Source: Mycobacteriales bacterium | Lineage (GTDB): Bacteria > Actinomycetota > Actinomycetes > Mycobacteriales > Mycobacteriaceae | DNA: 64,000 bases | Reading direction: 5' to 3' | Assembly: GCA_018376445.1 (NCBI GenBank) | Contig: JAHABL010000007.1 | Coordinates: 87,307 to 151,306, forward strand | Shown here: piece by piece, positions 8,802 through 16,914 of the stretch | Layout of the letters: each line of letters opens with the position of its first letter | How positions within the stretch are numbered: position 1 is the stretch's first letter | Made by a program: the position numbers and the translations under genes | Notes under the pieces: generated by a model | The model's database searches: none | Told to the model about the DNA's origin: nothing | What the model saw: the letters and a program-made list of their open reading frames with translations, nothing else

Positions 8802-9967
8802 GCATGCTCCTGGAGCTTCTGCTGGGCGTGTACGCGCGCCCACGCTTCGGTAGCGAGAACATCCCCGACACTACTGGGGGTCGCTACCCACTGGTCGGCT
8901 TCGGAAAGAACGTCCGCAACAGTATCAACGATTGCGGGGAAGGTTAAGTTCCCGGCAAGGAATGCGGCGGCTGCTTCTTCATTAGCGGCGTTATACACGG
9001 CGGTCATCGTTCCACCGGCTCGTCCTGCTGCACGGGCAAGCTCGACTGCGGGAAAGACGTCGTTATCGAGCGGTTCAAAACTCCACTCTTGCGGACGACT
9101 GAAATCGCAGGCGGGTGCCGCATCTGGGACTCGATCTGGCCACATCATTCCTAGCGAGATGGGAATCTTCATCGATGGCGGAGAGGCCTGCGCAATGGTC
9201 GATCCGTCTACGAACGTAACCATTGAGTGGACGATGGATTGCGGGTGGACGGCAACGGTGATGGCGTCGTAGCTTATTCCGAACAGCAGGTGTGCTTCGA
9301 TGAGCTCCAACCCTTTGTTGACGAGGGAGGCAGAGTTGAGTGTATTCATTGGCCCCATATTCCAGGTGGGATGAGCTCCTGCCTGTTCTGGGGTCACCGA
9401 CTCTAATTGTTGTCGCGTCCACCCCCGGAACGGTCCTCCAGAAGCTGTGAGCACCAGGCGTGCTACTTCTGTTGTCCGCCCCGACCGCAAACATTGTGCA
9501 AAAGCAGAGTGTTCTGAATCGACGGGCACGATCTGCCCTGGTTGGGCAGCAGCAATGACTAGTTCCCCACCGGCGACCAGAGACTCTTTATTGGCCAGGG
9601 CAAGGATTTCTCCCGCTTCTATGGCAGCAAGTGTGGGCCCTAGCCCCAACGACCCGACGAGTCCATTGAGGACTGTGTGCGCGGGGACGGATGCAACGAG
9701 ATCGGTTGCGGCGCTGGCTCCCGCCCGTACAGTGACCCCAGTCCGATCTTGGACACACTGTGCAGCGGCGGGATCGGCTACTGCGACTTCGGTGACGCCG
9801 AACTCCAGAATCTGATCACAGAGAAGGTCGACAGACTGCTGCGTAGTGCCACCTGCTGCCAGGCCGACAACCTTCAGCAGGTGTGGATTGTCACGGATAA
9901 TATCGAGGGCTTGGGTACCGATGGAGCCGGTAGACCCGAGTAAGAGAATAGAACGGGGCTCGGTCAC
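8798..9967 (-). CDS. dxr: 1-deoxy-D-xylulose 5-phosphate reductoisomerase
   Basis: First committed enzyme of the methylerythritol phosphate isoprenoid pathway; it converts DXP to MEP with NADPH and a divalent metal. The NADPH-binding GSTGSIGTQALDII lies within the first 25 residues, the metal and substrate block PVDSEHSAFAQCL in the middle, then the SGGPFRG flexible loop and HPTWNMG. The start was set at the GTG at 9967 (389 residues) because homologues begin just before the GSTGSIG strand; an in-frame GTG at 10024 would overlap the end of rlmN. The purine-rich AAGAAGA before 9967 is a modest ribosome binding site. It overlaps rip by 4 nt and lies 28 nt after rlmN, so rlmN-dxr-rip looks like one transcript. 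Confidence 0.94.
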   Translation of the reverse strand: MTEPRSILLLGSTGSIGTQALDIIRDNPHLLKVVGLAAGGTTQQSVDLLCDQILEFGVTEVAVADPAAAQCVQDRTGVTVRAGASAATDLVASVPAHTVLNGLVGSLGLGPTLAAIEAGEILALANKESLVAGGELVIAAAQPGQIVPVDSEHSAFAQCLRSGRTTEVARLVLTASGGPFRGWTRQQLESVTPEQAGAHPTWNMGPMNTLNSASLVNKGLELIEAHLLFGISYDAITVAVHPQSIVHSMVTFVDGSTIAQASPPSMKIPISLGMMWPDRVPDAAPACDFSRPQEWSFEPLDNDVFPAVELARAAGRAGGTMTAVYNAANEEAAAAFLAGNLTFPAIVDTVADVLSEADQWVATPSSVGDVLATEAWARVHAQQKLQEHA

Positions 9968-9995
9968 TGGATCTTCTTTCTTCTTTCCGCCTAGT

Positions 9996-11105
9996 CTACT
10001 TCTCTTCTGCGGCGAGTTGACCACAGGCTGCCGCGATGTCTTGTCCGCGAGTATCGCGCACGGTACAGGTCACACCCTGCGCGCTCACATGCGCGACAAA
10101 GGCGTCTTGGCGGTCTCGGTGGGTAGCATCCCACTCACTTCCGGGGGTGGGATTGAGGGGGATGAGGTTGACATGTGCCATCTGCTGGAGCTCCCGATGG
10201 AGGAGCTGGCCCAGCATGTCAGCGCGCCAGAGTTGATCATTGACGTCGCGAATAAGCGCATATTCAATCGAGATGCGTCGGCCAGTACGATCAGCGTAAT
10301 ACTTAGCTGCATCGATGACGTCAGCAAGAGGCCATCGGTTATTGGCGGGGACGAGGGTATTGCGGAGTTCGTCGTCGGGACAGTGCAAGGAAATTGCCAG
10401 GGTGACGGCGAGATCTTCCTCTGCCAAACGGCGAATAGCGGGGGCCACCCCTACTGTTGACACTGTGACGTGACGTTGTGAGATGCCAAAACCTTGTGGG
10501 ATGGGTGCGGTAATCTGTCGAACTGCTCGCAGAACTCGCTTGTAGTTGGCTAGTGGCTCTCCCATCCCCATAAAGACCACGTTGGAGAGACGGCCCGGGC
10601 CTCCCTTCATCTCCCCTTTTTCCATAATGCTGGCAGCCACACGCACTTGCTCAACAATCTCAGCCGCCGAGAGTTGGCGTTGAATACCCAGCTGTCCCGT
10701 AGCGCAGAAAGGGCATGCCTGTGCACAGCCTGCTTGTGAGGAGATACAGAGCGTTGCACGGTCACTGTAGCGCATGAGAACGGATTCGAGGACGGTGCCG
10801 TCCGGCGACTTCCAGAGCGTCTTCTGGGTAGCTCCCCCGTCTGCCTCTATATAGCGAACCGGGCTGAGGAGCTGCGGGAACAGAGCATCCTTCACCGCTT
10901 CCCGGACACCGGCGGGAAGGTCGGTCATCTGCAGTGGATCGGCTTCATAACGGCCATAATAGTGACGTGCGATTTGGTCTGCTCGGTAGGCAGGCAGCCC
11001 AAGTTCACGCATTTTGTCCTTGACCTCGGGAATAGTGAGATCGGCAAAGTGCGTTGGGGGAAGCCCTCGACGGGGGCCACGGGCGAGAGGTACAGAAATC
11101 GTCAT
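9996..11105 (-). CDS. rlmN: 23S rRNA (adenine-2503-C2)-methyltransferase, radical SAM
   Basis: Radical-SAM enzyme that methylates C2 of A2503 in 23S rRNA and A37 in some tRNAs. The [4Fe-4S] motif CxxxCxxC is C127-AQA-C131-PF-C134. C361, in ACGQLA near the C-terminus, corresponds to the Cys that carries the transferred methyl group in E. coli RlmN. It is 369 residues long, typical of the family. GGAGG lies just upstream of the ATG. It lacks features of the resistance methylase Cfr and sits at the RlmN locus shared with mycobacteria (Rv2880c). It is divergent from the LapA-like gene across 72 nt. Confidence 0.94.
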   Translation of the reverse strand: MTISVPLARGPRRGLPPTHFADLTIPEVKDKMRELGLPAYRADQIARHYYGRYEADPLQMTDLPAGVREAVKDALFPQLLSPVRYIEADGGATQKTLWKSPDGTVLESVLMRYSDRATLCISSQAGCAQACPFCATGQLGIQRQLSAAEIVEQVRVAASIMEKGEMKGGPGRLSNVVFMGMGEPLANYKRVLRAVRQITAPIPQGFGISQRHVTVSTVGVAPAIRRLAEEDLAVTLAISLHCPDDELRNTLVPANNRWPLADVIDAAKYYADRTGRRISIEYALIRDVNDQLWRADMLGQLLHRELQQMAHVNLIPLNPTPGSEWDATHRDRQDAFVAHVSAQGVTCTVRDTRGQDIAAACGQLAAEEK

Positions 11106-11177
11106 AGCACCTCCATTGTGCCAGCTCTCGACTAATTTTCTTCACACGGCTCCCGAGATTCTGCAAGAATTAGCAGC

Positions 11178-11591
11178 ATGAGCACCAAGAATAGCGATTC
11201 TCAGCCGATCACCGGTTCCCCTGCACCCGGCGTCTCAACAACTTCCACCGTGAACGCCCCGGCAATTCCCCCCACTGGTCGTATGGATGCTTCCCCTCAT
11301 TTGTCGATCTCTGAAAAGCCCGCTAAGACTTCCAGTAAAGTAGGTGCGACCTGGGTTTTCCTCTTCCTGGGGATGCTACTCCTTATCCTGTTGCTGGTCT
11401 TCGTTTTGCAGAATCTTGATCAGGTGTCGATGACTCTCTTTACCTGGCAGATGTCGTTCCCTCTGGGAGTAGGAATGCTTCTTGCGGCCATCGCAGGTGC
11501 TCTCATCATGGCGCTTATCGGATCGGTACGCATTATTCAGCTACGTCGCCAGGTGGCACGAAGTACAAACAAGGACACGACCAATCTCTAA
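11178..11591 (+). CDS. Small membrane protein of the LapA/DUF1049 family
   Basis: 137-residue protein with a 55-residue Ser/Thr/Pro-rich polar N-terminus and two hydrophobic helices at about 57-78 and 93-118. These are joined by the short loop QNLDQVSMTLFTWQMSFPLG and followed by a basic tail (RIIQLRRQVARS). The QN(x)n(v)xxxFlxwxxxxPL arrangement is characteristic of LapA-domain (lipopolysaccharide assembly protein A, DUF1049) proteins. In E. coli these help regulate LPS assembly. An actinomycete without LPS must use the domain otherwise, and no function is established here. There is no clear Shine-Dalgarno sequence before the ATG. It stands alone and ends at a strong terminator. Confidence 0.75.
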   Translation: MSTKNSDSQPITGSPAPGVSTTSTVNAPAIPPTGRMDASPHLSISEKPAKTSSKVGATWVFLFLGMLLLILLLVFVLQNLDQVSMTLFTWQMSFPLGVGMLLAAIAGALIMALIGSVRIIQLRRQVARSTNKDTTNL

Positions 11592-11661
11592 GCGCACAGC
11601 ATTAGTGGTTCTCTCTAACGGAGAGGAGTCCCTAGACTCTCCCCGGGAGGATAGATACTGC

Positions 11662-11702
11662 AAGGCGCTGTGGACACCTCTAAGGTGGCCACAGCGCCTT
11701 TT
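11662..11702 (+). terminator. Intrinsic terminator after the LapA-like gene
   Basis: Perfect 12-bp stem AAGGCGCTGTGG (11662-11673) / CCACAGCGCCTT (11689-11700), with extra CACCT/AGGTG pairing in the loop and a short T-run (11699-11702). It may also serve the opposite strand after cdsA, although the distance to cdsA is about 90 nt. Confidence 0.8.
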
Positions 11703-11794
11703 CTCTATCCGTGTGCTCAACATACCCTTCCCGATCTGTGTTGTGTGGTCAGAAGCCGGCACAGCATAGCAGATGGGAAGAGCTACAACTGGTG

Positions 11795-12721
11795 TTAGAA
11801 CAGCCCGTTGAGGGCAACGGCGATGGTGAGGACAATCCATGTCATAGCTGCGCTCGGAAGCATGCCGTCGACACGGTCCATCATGCCGCCATGGCCAGGA
11901 AGCAGGTTGCTCATATCTTTAATGCCGAGCTCACGCTTAACCTGCGACTCCACCAGATCACCGAAGATGTCTGAGAAGACCAGGCCCACTGCCAACACAA
12001 TACCAACCCACCCGGGAAGCTTGAGCAGAAAGACCGTCATGGGGATAGCTGCAATCAGCGCGCAGACAAGAGAACCAGTGAGGCCTTCCCACGATTTCTT
12101 CGGACTAACTTTCGGGGCGAGTGGGTGCTTCCCCCACAGTACACCGAAGGTGTAACCACCGGTGTCAGAGCATACGACTGTGACAACGAATGTCACGAGC
12201 AGGAGGTTCCCTTTCAGAGTCCCATCGGCAGTCTCAAAGCCCATCAGGACGGTAGTAAAGGCGCCCATGAGAGGAATCCATGCCAGTAAGAAGCCCCCCA
12301 TGCTGGTATCTCGCAACCAACCTGTCGGGGCCGCTTTGTTCCCGTCAAGGAATAGGCGGATTACTGAGAACAGCATGACAGACAGCAGGAATGCCACCAT
12401 GATGCCGGTGACACCAGCCAGTGCCGACCACACGATCGCCTGCGCCATGATGTGTATCGCGACGGGGGGTATGCGGTATCCGTGTGCTTGCAGATGGTTG
12501 AGCACTTCATGGAGCCCGAGGCCCACCATGATGGCTGCCCCGACACTCCACACAAGCTGAATAATCAGCGTGTTGTCGGTGAGCGCAGGAACACCGAGAG
12601 CAAGGAAAAGAACAATCCCGCCGAAGACGATGCCTGTTCCGAATGCAGCTGGCAGATTACGCCCGGGGTTACGCTTCTTCTTCACTACTTGTGCGGGCTC
12701 TGGAGTGGTCGACACTGTCAT
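11795..12721 (-). CDS. cdsA: Phosphatidate cytidylyltransferase
   Basis: Integral membrane enzyme that makes CDP-diacylglycerol from CTP and phosphatidic acid, the branch point for phosphatidylinositol, phosphatidylglycerol and cardiolipin. The 308-residue protein has a basic N-terminal region and about eight hydrophobic helices. It ends with the CDP-alcohol signature SQVKRELGIKDMSNLLPGHG followed by MMDRVD (the S-x-K-R-x4-K-D...HGG-x-DR-D pattern of CdsA). Its ATG overlaps the frr stop by 4 nt (ATGA), showing tight coupling to frr. It is last in the pyrH-frr-cdsA group, an order shared by many actinobacteria. Confidence 0.94.
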   Translation of the reverse strand: MTVSTTPEPAQVVKKKRNPGRNLPAAFGTGIVFGGIVLFLALGVPALTDNTLIIQLVWSVGAAIMVGLGLHEVLNHLQAHGYRIPPVAIHIMAQAIVWSALAGVTGIMVAFLLSVMLFSVIRLFLDGNKAAPTGWLRDTSMGGFLLAWIPLMGAFTTVLMGFETADGTLKGNLLLVTFVVTVVCSDTGGYTFGVLWGKHPLAPKVSPKKSWEGLTGSLVCALIAAIPMTVFLLKLPGWVGIVLAVGLVFSDIFGDLVESQVKRELGIKDMSNLLPGHGGMMDRVDGMLPSAAMTWIVLTIAVALNGLF

Positions 12722-13275
12722 ACCTCCATGAGGTCGGTTTCTTTAGCGGCCACCATCTCGTCGATACTCTGGGTGTACTTCTTGGTGAGTGCGTCTACTT
12801 CCTTTTCGGCAGCCTTAACCTCATCCTCACCGGCTTCGCCATCCTTATCCATTTTCTTCAGATCCTCCATGGCCTTCCGACGAATACCGCGGAGAGCGAT
12901 CTTGCCGTCCTCACCCTTAGATTTAGCCTGCTTAGTTAGCTCGCGACGGCGCTCTTCGGTGAGCTGTGGGACATTGATGCGCAGGACCTGCCCATCATTA
13001 GCAGGGTTAAACCCCAGGTCAGAGTTACGGATGGCATTCTCGATATTCGCCATCTGGCTCTGCTCATAGGGTTTGATAAGGACAAGACGGGCCTCGGGGA
13101 TATTGATAGTGGCCATCTGGTTGATAGGAGTCATCACGCCGTAATAGTCGGCCATAACGTGGTTGAACATGGCGGCGGTCGCTCGTCCGGCACGGATGGT
13201 ACTGAGGTTTTCACGGGTGTGTTCCACAGTTTTATCCATCTTGTCTTCTGCTTCGAAGAGAATCTCATCGATCAT
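12718..13275 (-). CDS. frr: Ribosome recycling factor
   Basis: Splits post-termination ribosomes together with EF-G. At 185 residues it has the standard RRF length. The three-helix-bundle sequence is clear: N-terminal KMDKTVEHTRENLSTIRAGRA (the family's near-invariant L-x-x-I-R-x-G-R-A) and the C-terminal RRELTKQAKSKGEDGKIALR-type helix followed by IRRKAMEDLKK. It lies 39 nt downstream of pyrH and overlaps cdsA by 4 nt. There is no sign of truncation or unusual residues. Confidence 0.96.
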   Translation of the reverse strand: MIDEILFEAEDKMDKTVEHTRENLSTIRAGRATAAMFNHVMADYYGVMTPINQMATINIPEARLVLIKPYEQSQMANIENAIRNSDLGFNPANDGQVLRINVPQLTEERRRELTKQAKSKGEDGKIALRGIRRKAMEDLKKMDKDGEAGEDEVKAAEKEVDALTKKYTQSIDEMVAAKETDLMEV

Positions 13276-13314
13276 GGTGAAATGTTTCCTTTGGTGGTGG
13301 GTTGGTGAGCTGTT

Positions 13315-14046
13315 TTACTCGGGGACAACGAGCGTGCCGATGTCATCACCGTTCACAGCTCGGGCAATGTTTCCCTTTTTTAGCAGATTAAAGACGAGGA
13401 TCGGCATCTTGTTCTCCATGCACAGGGAGAATGCCGTAGCGTCGGCGACCTGTAGTCCACGATCAATGCACTCGCGGGCGGTAATCTGGTGGAACATCGT
13501 GGCATCGGGGTTAGTGCGGGGGTCAGCGGTATAGACACCGTCGACTGCTTTCGCCATGAGTAGCACATCAGCACCCACTTCGAGGGCGCGCTGAGCTGCC
13601 GTGGTATCGGTGGAGAAGTAGGGCATACCCATTCCTGCGCCGAAGATGACAACCCTGCCTTTTTCCAGGTGGCGAATGGCCCGGAGGGGCAGATAAGGCT
13701 CGGCAACCTGCGCCATGGTGATGGCGGTTTGCACACGGGTAGTGATCCCACGTTGTTCGAGGAAGTCCTGCAGGGCTAGACAATTCATGACGGTACCCAA
13801 CATGCCCATGTAGTCGGAACGAGAACGATCCATACCACGCTTAGAGAGTTCGCGACCGCGGAAGAAGTTACCGCCGCCAATAACTACGGCCACTTCGGTA
13901 CCCGCTTCGACGATCCCGGCGATCTGGGCGGCAACTGAGTCAACGACATCGGGGTCGACTCCTACTGCACCTCCCCCGAACATTTCGCCACCTAGTTTCA
14001 GCAGGACGCGCTTGTAATGCGACCGTGAGGAGTTGTCCTCCGACAT
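13315..14046 (-). CDS. pyrH: Uridylate kinase (UMP kinase)
   Basis: Phosphorylates UMP to UDP; a hexameric amino-acid-kinase-fold enzyme regulated by GTP and UTP in bacteria. The ATP-binding start VLLKLGGEMFGGG, the VVIGGGNFFRG loop, the UMP-binding region (SDYMGMLGTVMNCLALQD) and the TDTTAAQRALEVGAD block are all in place. The ATG at 14046 (243 residues) was chosen because AGGGG lies 9 nt upstream and homologues begin near there; an upstream in-frame ATG at 14112 would run into the tsf terminator. The gene lies just after that terminator and so probably has its own promoter. It heads pyrH-frr-cdsA. Confidence 0.95.
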   Translation of the reverse strand: MSEDNSSRSHYKRVLLKLGGEMFGGGAVGVDPDVVDSVAAQIAGIVEAGTEVAVVIGGGNFFRGRELSKRGMDRSRSDYMGMLGTVMNCLALQDFLEQRGITTRVQTAITMAQVAEPYLPLRAIRHLEKGRVVIFGAGMGMPYFSTDTTAAQRALEVGADVLLMAKAVDGVYTADPRTNPDATMFHQITARECIDRGLQVADATAFSLCMENKMPILVFNLLKKGNIARAVNGDDIGTLVVPE

Positions 14047-14097
14047 TATGTGAACCCCTTTTAAGGTTGTAATACGTGTGTTGCTCTCCATGATAGT

Positions 14098-14153
14098 AAA
14101 AAGCGGAGTCACCGTGAGATCTCTTCCATAAGAGACACAGTGACTCCGCTTTT
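14098..14153 (-). terminator. Intrinsic terminator of rpsB-tsf
   Basis: Perfect 14-bp stem GTGACTCCGCTTTT (14140-14153) / AAAAGCGGAGTCAC (14099-14112), with a long A/T-rich loop. On the minus strand it ends in TTTTT (14102-14098). It lies 47 nt after the tsf stop codon and separates this ribosomal operon from pyrH. Confidence 0.88.
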
Positions 14154-14199
14154 CTATGCTTCATAGGGGTTATCGCTCGGCAACAACCCTGTGAGCGTC

Positions 14200-15015
14200 T
14201 TAGTGCTGACCAACCTCATAGCGGAGGAAGGAGAGAACCTTCACACCAGCTTCGTCGAGGACCTGGCCGACGCTCTTCTTGCTCTCTGCAACGGAAGGCT
14301 GATCAACCAGGCAGACGTCCTTGAAGAAGCCGTTGAGACGACCCTCAACGATCTTCGGGAGAGCCTGCTCGGGCTTGCCTTCCTCGCGAGCGGTGGCCTC
14401 GGCGATCTCGCGCTCCTTAGCGACGACATCGGCGGGGACCTCGTCACGAGTGACATATTTCGGTTTCAGGGCTGCAATCTGCATTGCGGCAGCGTGTGCA
14501 GCGGCATCTCCATCACCCTCGTACTGGACGAGCACGGCAACCTGCGGGGGCAGGTCGGCAGAGCGCTTGTGCATGTAGGTGGACACCTGACCGTCCAGCT
14601 TACCGTAGCGGGCAAGCTGCATCTTTTCGCCGATGATGGCGGAAAGACCCTGGACAGCATCAGCAACAGTCTCACCGTCAAGGTCGAGAGCCAGCAGCTC
14701 ATCGAGATCGGCGGGGCGCTTTTCGGCAGCGAGGTTGACGATTCTGTCAGCCAAGTTGATGAACTGGTCGTTCTTGGCGACGAAGTCAGTCTCGGCATTC
14801 AGCTCGATGACGACGCCGTCCTTAGAAGCAACCAGACCCTGCGCGGTGGCACGCTCGGCGCGCTTGCCCACGTCCTTAGCGCCCTGGATACGCAGGATTT
14901 CGACAGCCTTGTCAAAGTCACCTTCAGACTCGGCGAGGGCGTTCTTGCAGGCCATCATGCCGGAGCCGGTGATTTCGCGGAGACGCTTAACGTCTGCAGC
15001 GGTGAAATTGGCCAT
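14200..15015 (-). CDS. tsf: Elongation factor Ts
   Basis: Nucleotide exchange factor for EF-Tu. The 271-residue protein opens with the UBA-like domain (TAADVKRLREITGSGMMACKNALAESEGDFDKA, residues about 4-37). The core follows, with the EF-Tu contact motif TDFVAKN near residue 80. Length agrees with mycobacterial EF-Ts. It is preceded by AAGGAAG-type purines and lies 29 nt after rpsB in the standard rpsB-tsf operon, ending at a strong terminator. Confidence 0.97.
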   Translation of the reverse strand: MANFTAADVKRLREITGSGMMACKNALAESEGDFDKAVEILRIQGAKDVGKRAERATAQGLVASKDGVVIELNAETDFVAKNDQFINLADRIVNLAAEKRPADLDELLALDLDGETVADAVQGLSAIIGEKMQLARYGKLDGQVSTYMHKRSADLPPQVAVLVQYEGDGDAAAHAAAMQIAALKPKYVTRDEVPADVVAKEREIAEATAREEGKPEQALPKIVEGRLNGFFKDVCLVDQPSVAESKKSVGQVLDEAGVKVLSFLRYEVGQH

Positions 15016-15044
15016 TGTGGCAACCTTCCTAAAGTGTGGAGTGA

Positions 15045-15911
15045 TTACTCGGCGTCAGCGGCAGCGTCGGCAGCCGGAGCTTCTTCAACAGCCGGGGACT
15101 CTTCCGCGGCGGCGTCTTCTGCCGGAGCATCAGCAGCAGCGGCAGCAAGCTGCTCGGCTTCCCATTCAGCAAGCGGTTCACCTTCGCCGGGCTTGTCGGC
15201 GACGTCATTCTTGGCAGCCTGTTCGGCGCGAGCCTGCAGACCTTCGGCAATAGCGGAAGCGATCACCTTGGTGAGAATGGCGTCGGAGCGGATAGCGTCG
15301 TCGTTAGCAGGGACCGGGTAGTCAACGTCGTCGGGGTCGCAGTTGGTATCGAGGATGCCGACGACCGGAATGTTGAGCTTCTTGGCTTCAGCGATAGCCA
15401 GATGTTCCTTGTTGGTGTCGATAACCCACATGACGGAAGGAACCTTGGTCATATCGCGGATACCGCCGAGGCTGCGCTCAAGCTTGGTCTTCTCACGGGT
15501 AAGCATGAGAATTTCCTTCTTGGTACGGCCCTCGAAGCCACCGGTCTGCTCCATGTTCTCAAGTTCCTTGAGACGGAGAAGACGCTTGTGAACGGTCTGG
15601 AAGTTGGTCAGCATACCACCCAGCCAGCGGTGGTTGACATAGGGCATACCCACGCGCTTGGCTTCTTCCTCAATCGCTTCCTGGGCCTGCTTCTTGGTGC
15701 CGACAAAGAGTACGTTGCCACCGTGGGCAACGGTCTGCTTCACGAAGTCGTAGGCCTCGTCGATGTAGGTAAGGGTCTGCTGAAGGTCAATGATGTAGAT
15801 GCCGTTGCGCTCGGTGAAGATGAAACGCTTCATCTTGGGGTTCCAACGGCGGGTCTGATGACCAAAGTGTGCACCTGCGTCGAGCAGCTGCTTCATAGTT
15901 ACAACAGCCAT
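15045..15911 (-). CDS. rpsB: 30S ribosomal protein S2
   Basis: Ribosomal protein of the small subunit. The conserved start MAVVTMKQLLDAGAHFGHQ and the body (RWNPKMKRFIF, VGTKKQAQE, RWLGGMLTNF, NTNCDPDDVDYPVP-like block) are all present. A C-terminal Ala/Glu-rich extension (about 55 residues) is common in actinobacterial S2. The ATG at 15911 was chosen by homology; the frame stays open upstream to 16055, but those residues do not resemble S2. No Shine-Dalgarno sequence precedes it. The 5' region holds a perfect hairpin (15982-16002) that could take part in autoregulation, as known for S2 operons elsewhere. Cotranscribed with tsf. Confidence 0.96.
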   Translation of the reverse strand: MAVVTMKQLLDAGAHFGHQTRRWNPKMKRFIFTERNGIYIIDLQQTLTYIDEAYDFVKQTVAHGGNVLFVGTKKQAQEAIEEEAKRVGMPYVNHRWLGGMLTNFQTVHKRLLRLKELENMEQTGGFEGRTKKEILMLTREKTKLERSLGGIRDMTKVPSVMWVIDTNKEHLAIAEAKKLNIPVVGILDTNCDPDDVDYPVPANDDAIRSDAILTKVIASAIAEGLQARAEQAAKNDVADKPGEGEPLAEWEAEQLAAAAADAPAEDAAAEESPAVEEAPAADAAADAE

Positions 15912-16295
15912 GTTGTAGTAGAGACTTGAAGAACAGCGATACGCTGCAGTCTCCATCCTCGCTTTCTTCTGTGTGGTTAGTGTGTTCTCACCCTGAGAAC
16001 ACCCTGGTAGAAAAGAGGTTTGCCCATCACTCGTGTGAACCACGGGGGTCCTCATCGCCAGTTCTCCCTACAGAACATTGGGGCCTGACGCTACGGGGAG
16101 AGTCACCTTCCGCGAGTGGAAGTTAGTCCCCGACGTAGTGCTTTCTACGCGAAGTCGAATGTGCCTCCGTATGCACACATCGCAGTTGAAATTCTACCTG
16201 GTAGCTCTCCCAAAAACGAATTGAGTACGGCATAATCTGCGGACTACCTACGTAGTACCGATACACCACAGTAATCCCAAGGGAAGGGACGAAAA
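15912..16295. other. Divergent intergenic region between rpsB and the M23-like gene
   Basis: About 384 nt without a supported gene. It must hold the promoters of both divergent units. On the rpsB side it contains a perfect 8-bp hairpin (15982-16002) and further GC-rich stretches. A possible -10 (TAGAAT) with a poor -35 for the minus strand lies around 16195-16225, but it is not convincing. No conserved riboswitch was recognised. Confidence 0.5.
15982..16002 (-). promoter_or_regulatory. Hairpin in the rpsB 5' leader
   Basis: Perfect 8-bp inverted repeat GTGTTCTC (15982-15989) / GAGAACAC (15995-16002) with a 5-nt loop, about 70-90 nt upstream of the rpsB start codon. It has no T-run, so it is not an obvious terminator. 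It could be an RNA structure for S2 feedback or a DNA operator. Confidence 0.45.
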
Positions 16296-16874
16296 GTGCC
16301 AGCTCTTCTCCGCCGTATCAACGCCATCGTACTGGCGATTCTGATGAGTGTAAGCACAGCGTTCACTCTCATCACCGCAGCCTTACCTACAGCTGGAGCT
16401 TTGCCATCATCTACAGAAAAACCACTGACGGGACCTGGGTACGATCCGCCCGTACCAGGGAGCACAGTACGTGGGTTTTCCGTCGGTCCTGAGCGTTGGT
16501 CACAGGGACATCGCGGCGTAGATCTGGCTAGCCATGTTGGGGAAGTTGTCCGTGCTGCCGGCCCGGGCACCGTCAGGTTTGCTGAGACTGTCGTGGACCG
16601 GCCACTTGTGGTTATCGACCATGGCCCCTCGCCGCTCGTTCCTCCTGGTGAACATCTGTACACGGTGTATGAACCAATTCGTCCGATCGTATCGGCAGGT
16701 CAAGTGGTTCGCCAGGGTCAACAAGTAGGATCCGTCGTCGCCGGCCATCACGGTTGTCCCGGCGTGTGTGTGCATTGGGGAGCTCGGTGGGGTCATGGAC
16801 ATGCGGTGGGGTATCTGAATCCCTGGCTATTGGTGAGGAACCTGCCGCTCAGTTTGCTCCGGTGGGTTGATTGA
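16296..16874 (+). CDS. Exported M23-type (LytM-like) peptidoglycan protein with altered active site
   Basis: 192-residue protein with a signal peptide or N-terminal membrane anchor (hydrophobic 10-35, ending TAGALP) and one M23 domain. The zinc motif H72-RGV-D76 (GHRGVDLA) and the IDHG strand (H109) are present. The usual HxH near the end is C158-V-H160-WG, so the first His, normally the catalytic base, is Cys. The M. tuberculosis neighbour of rpsB, Rv2891, carries the same CLHWG pattern, so this is a subfamily trait. The protein may bind or remodel peptidoglycan, or be an inactive regulator like EnvC/NlpD relatives. It starts at GTG 16296, with GGAAGGG 7-8 nt upstream. Confidence 0.82.
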   Translation: MPALLRRINAIVLAILMSVSTAFTLITAALPTAGALPSSTEKPLTGPGYDPPVPGSTVRGFSVGPERWSQGHRGVDLASHVGEVVRAAGPGTVRFAETVVDRPLVVIDHGPSPLVPPGEHLYTVYEPIRPIVSAGQVVRQGQQVGSVVAGHHGCPGVCVHWGARWGHGHAVGYLNPWLLVRNLPLSLLRWVD

Positions 16875-16914
16875 TGTCTCCGTCACCTGCGGCAGCCATT
16901 CACTTGGAGAAGTG

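Noticed and set aside
14191..15321. Open frame of 376 codons on the + strand opposite tsf and rpsB
   Set aside because: It is an antisense shadow of two strongly conserved ribosomal genes, has no recognisable domain, and its Leu/Val/Asp and Ala/Ser runs mirror the complementary codons.
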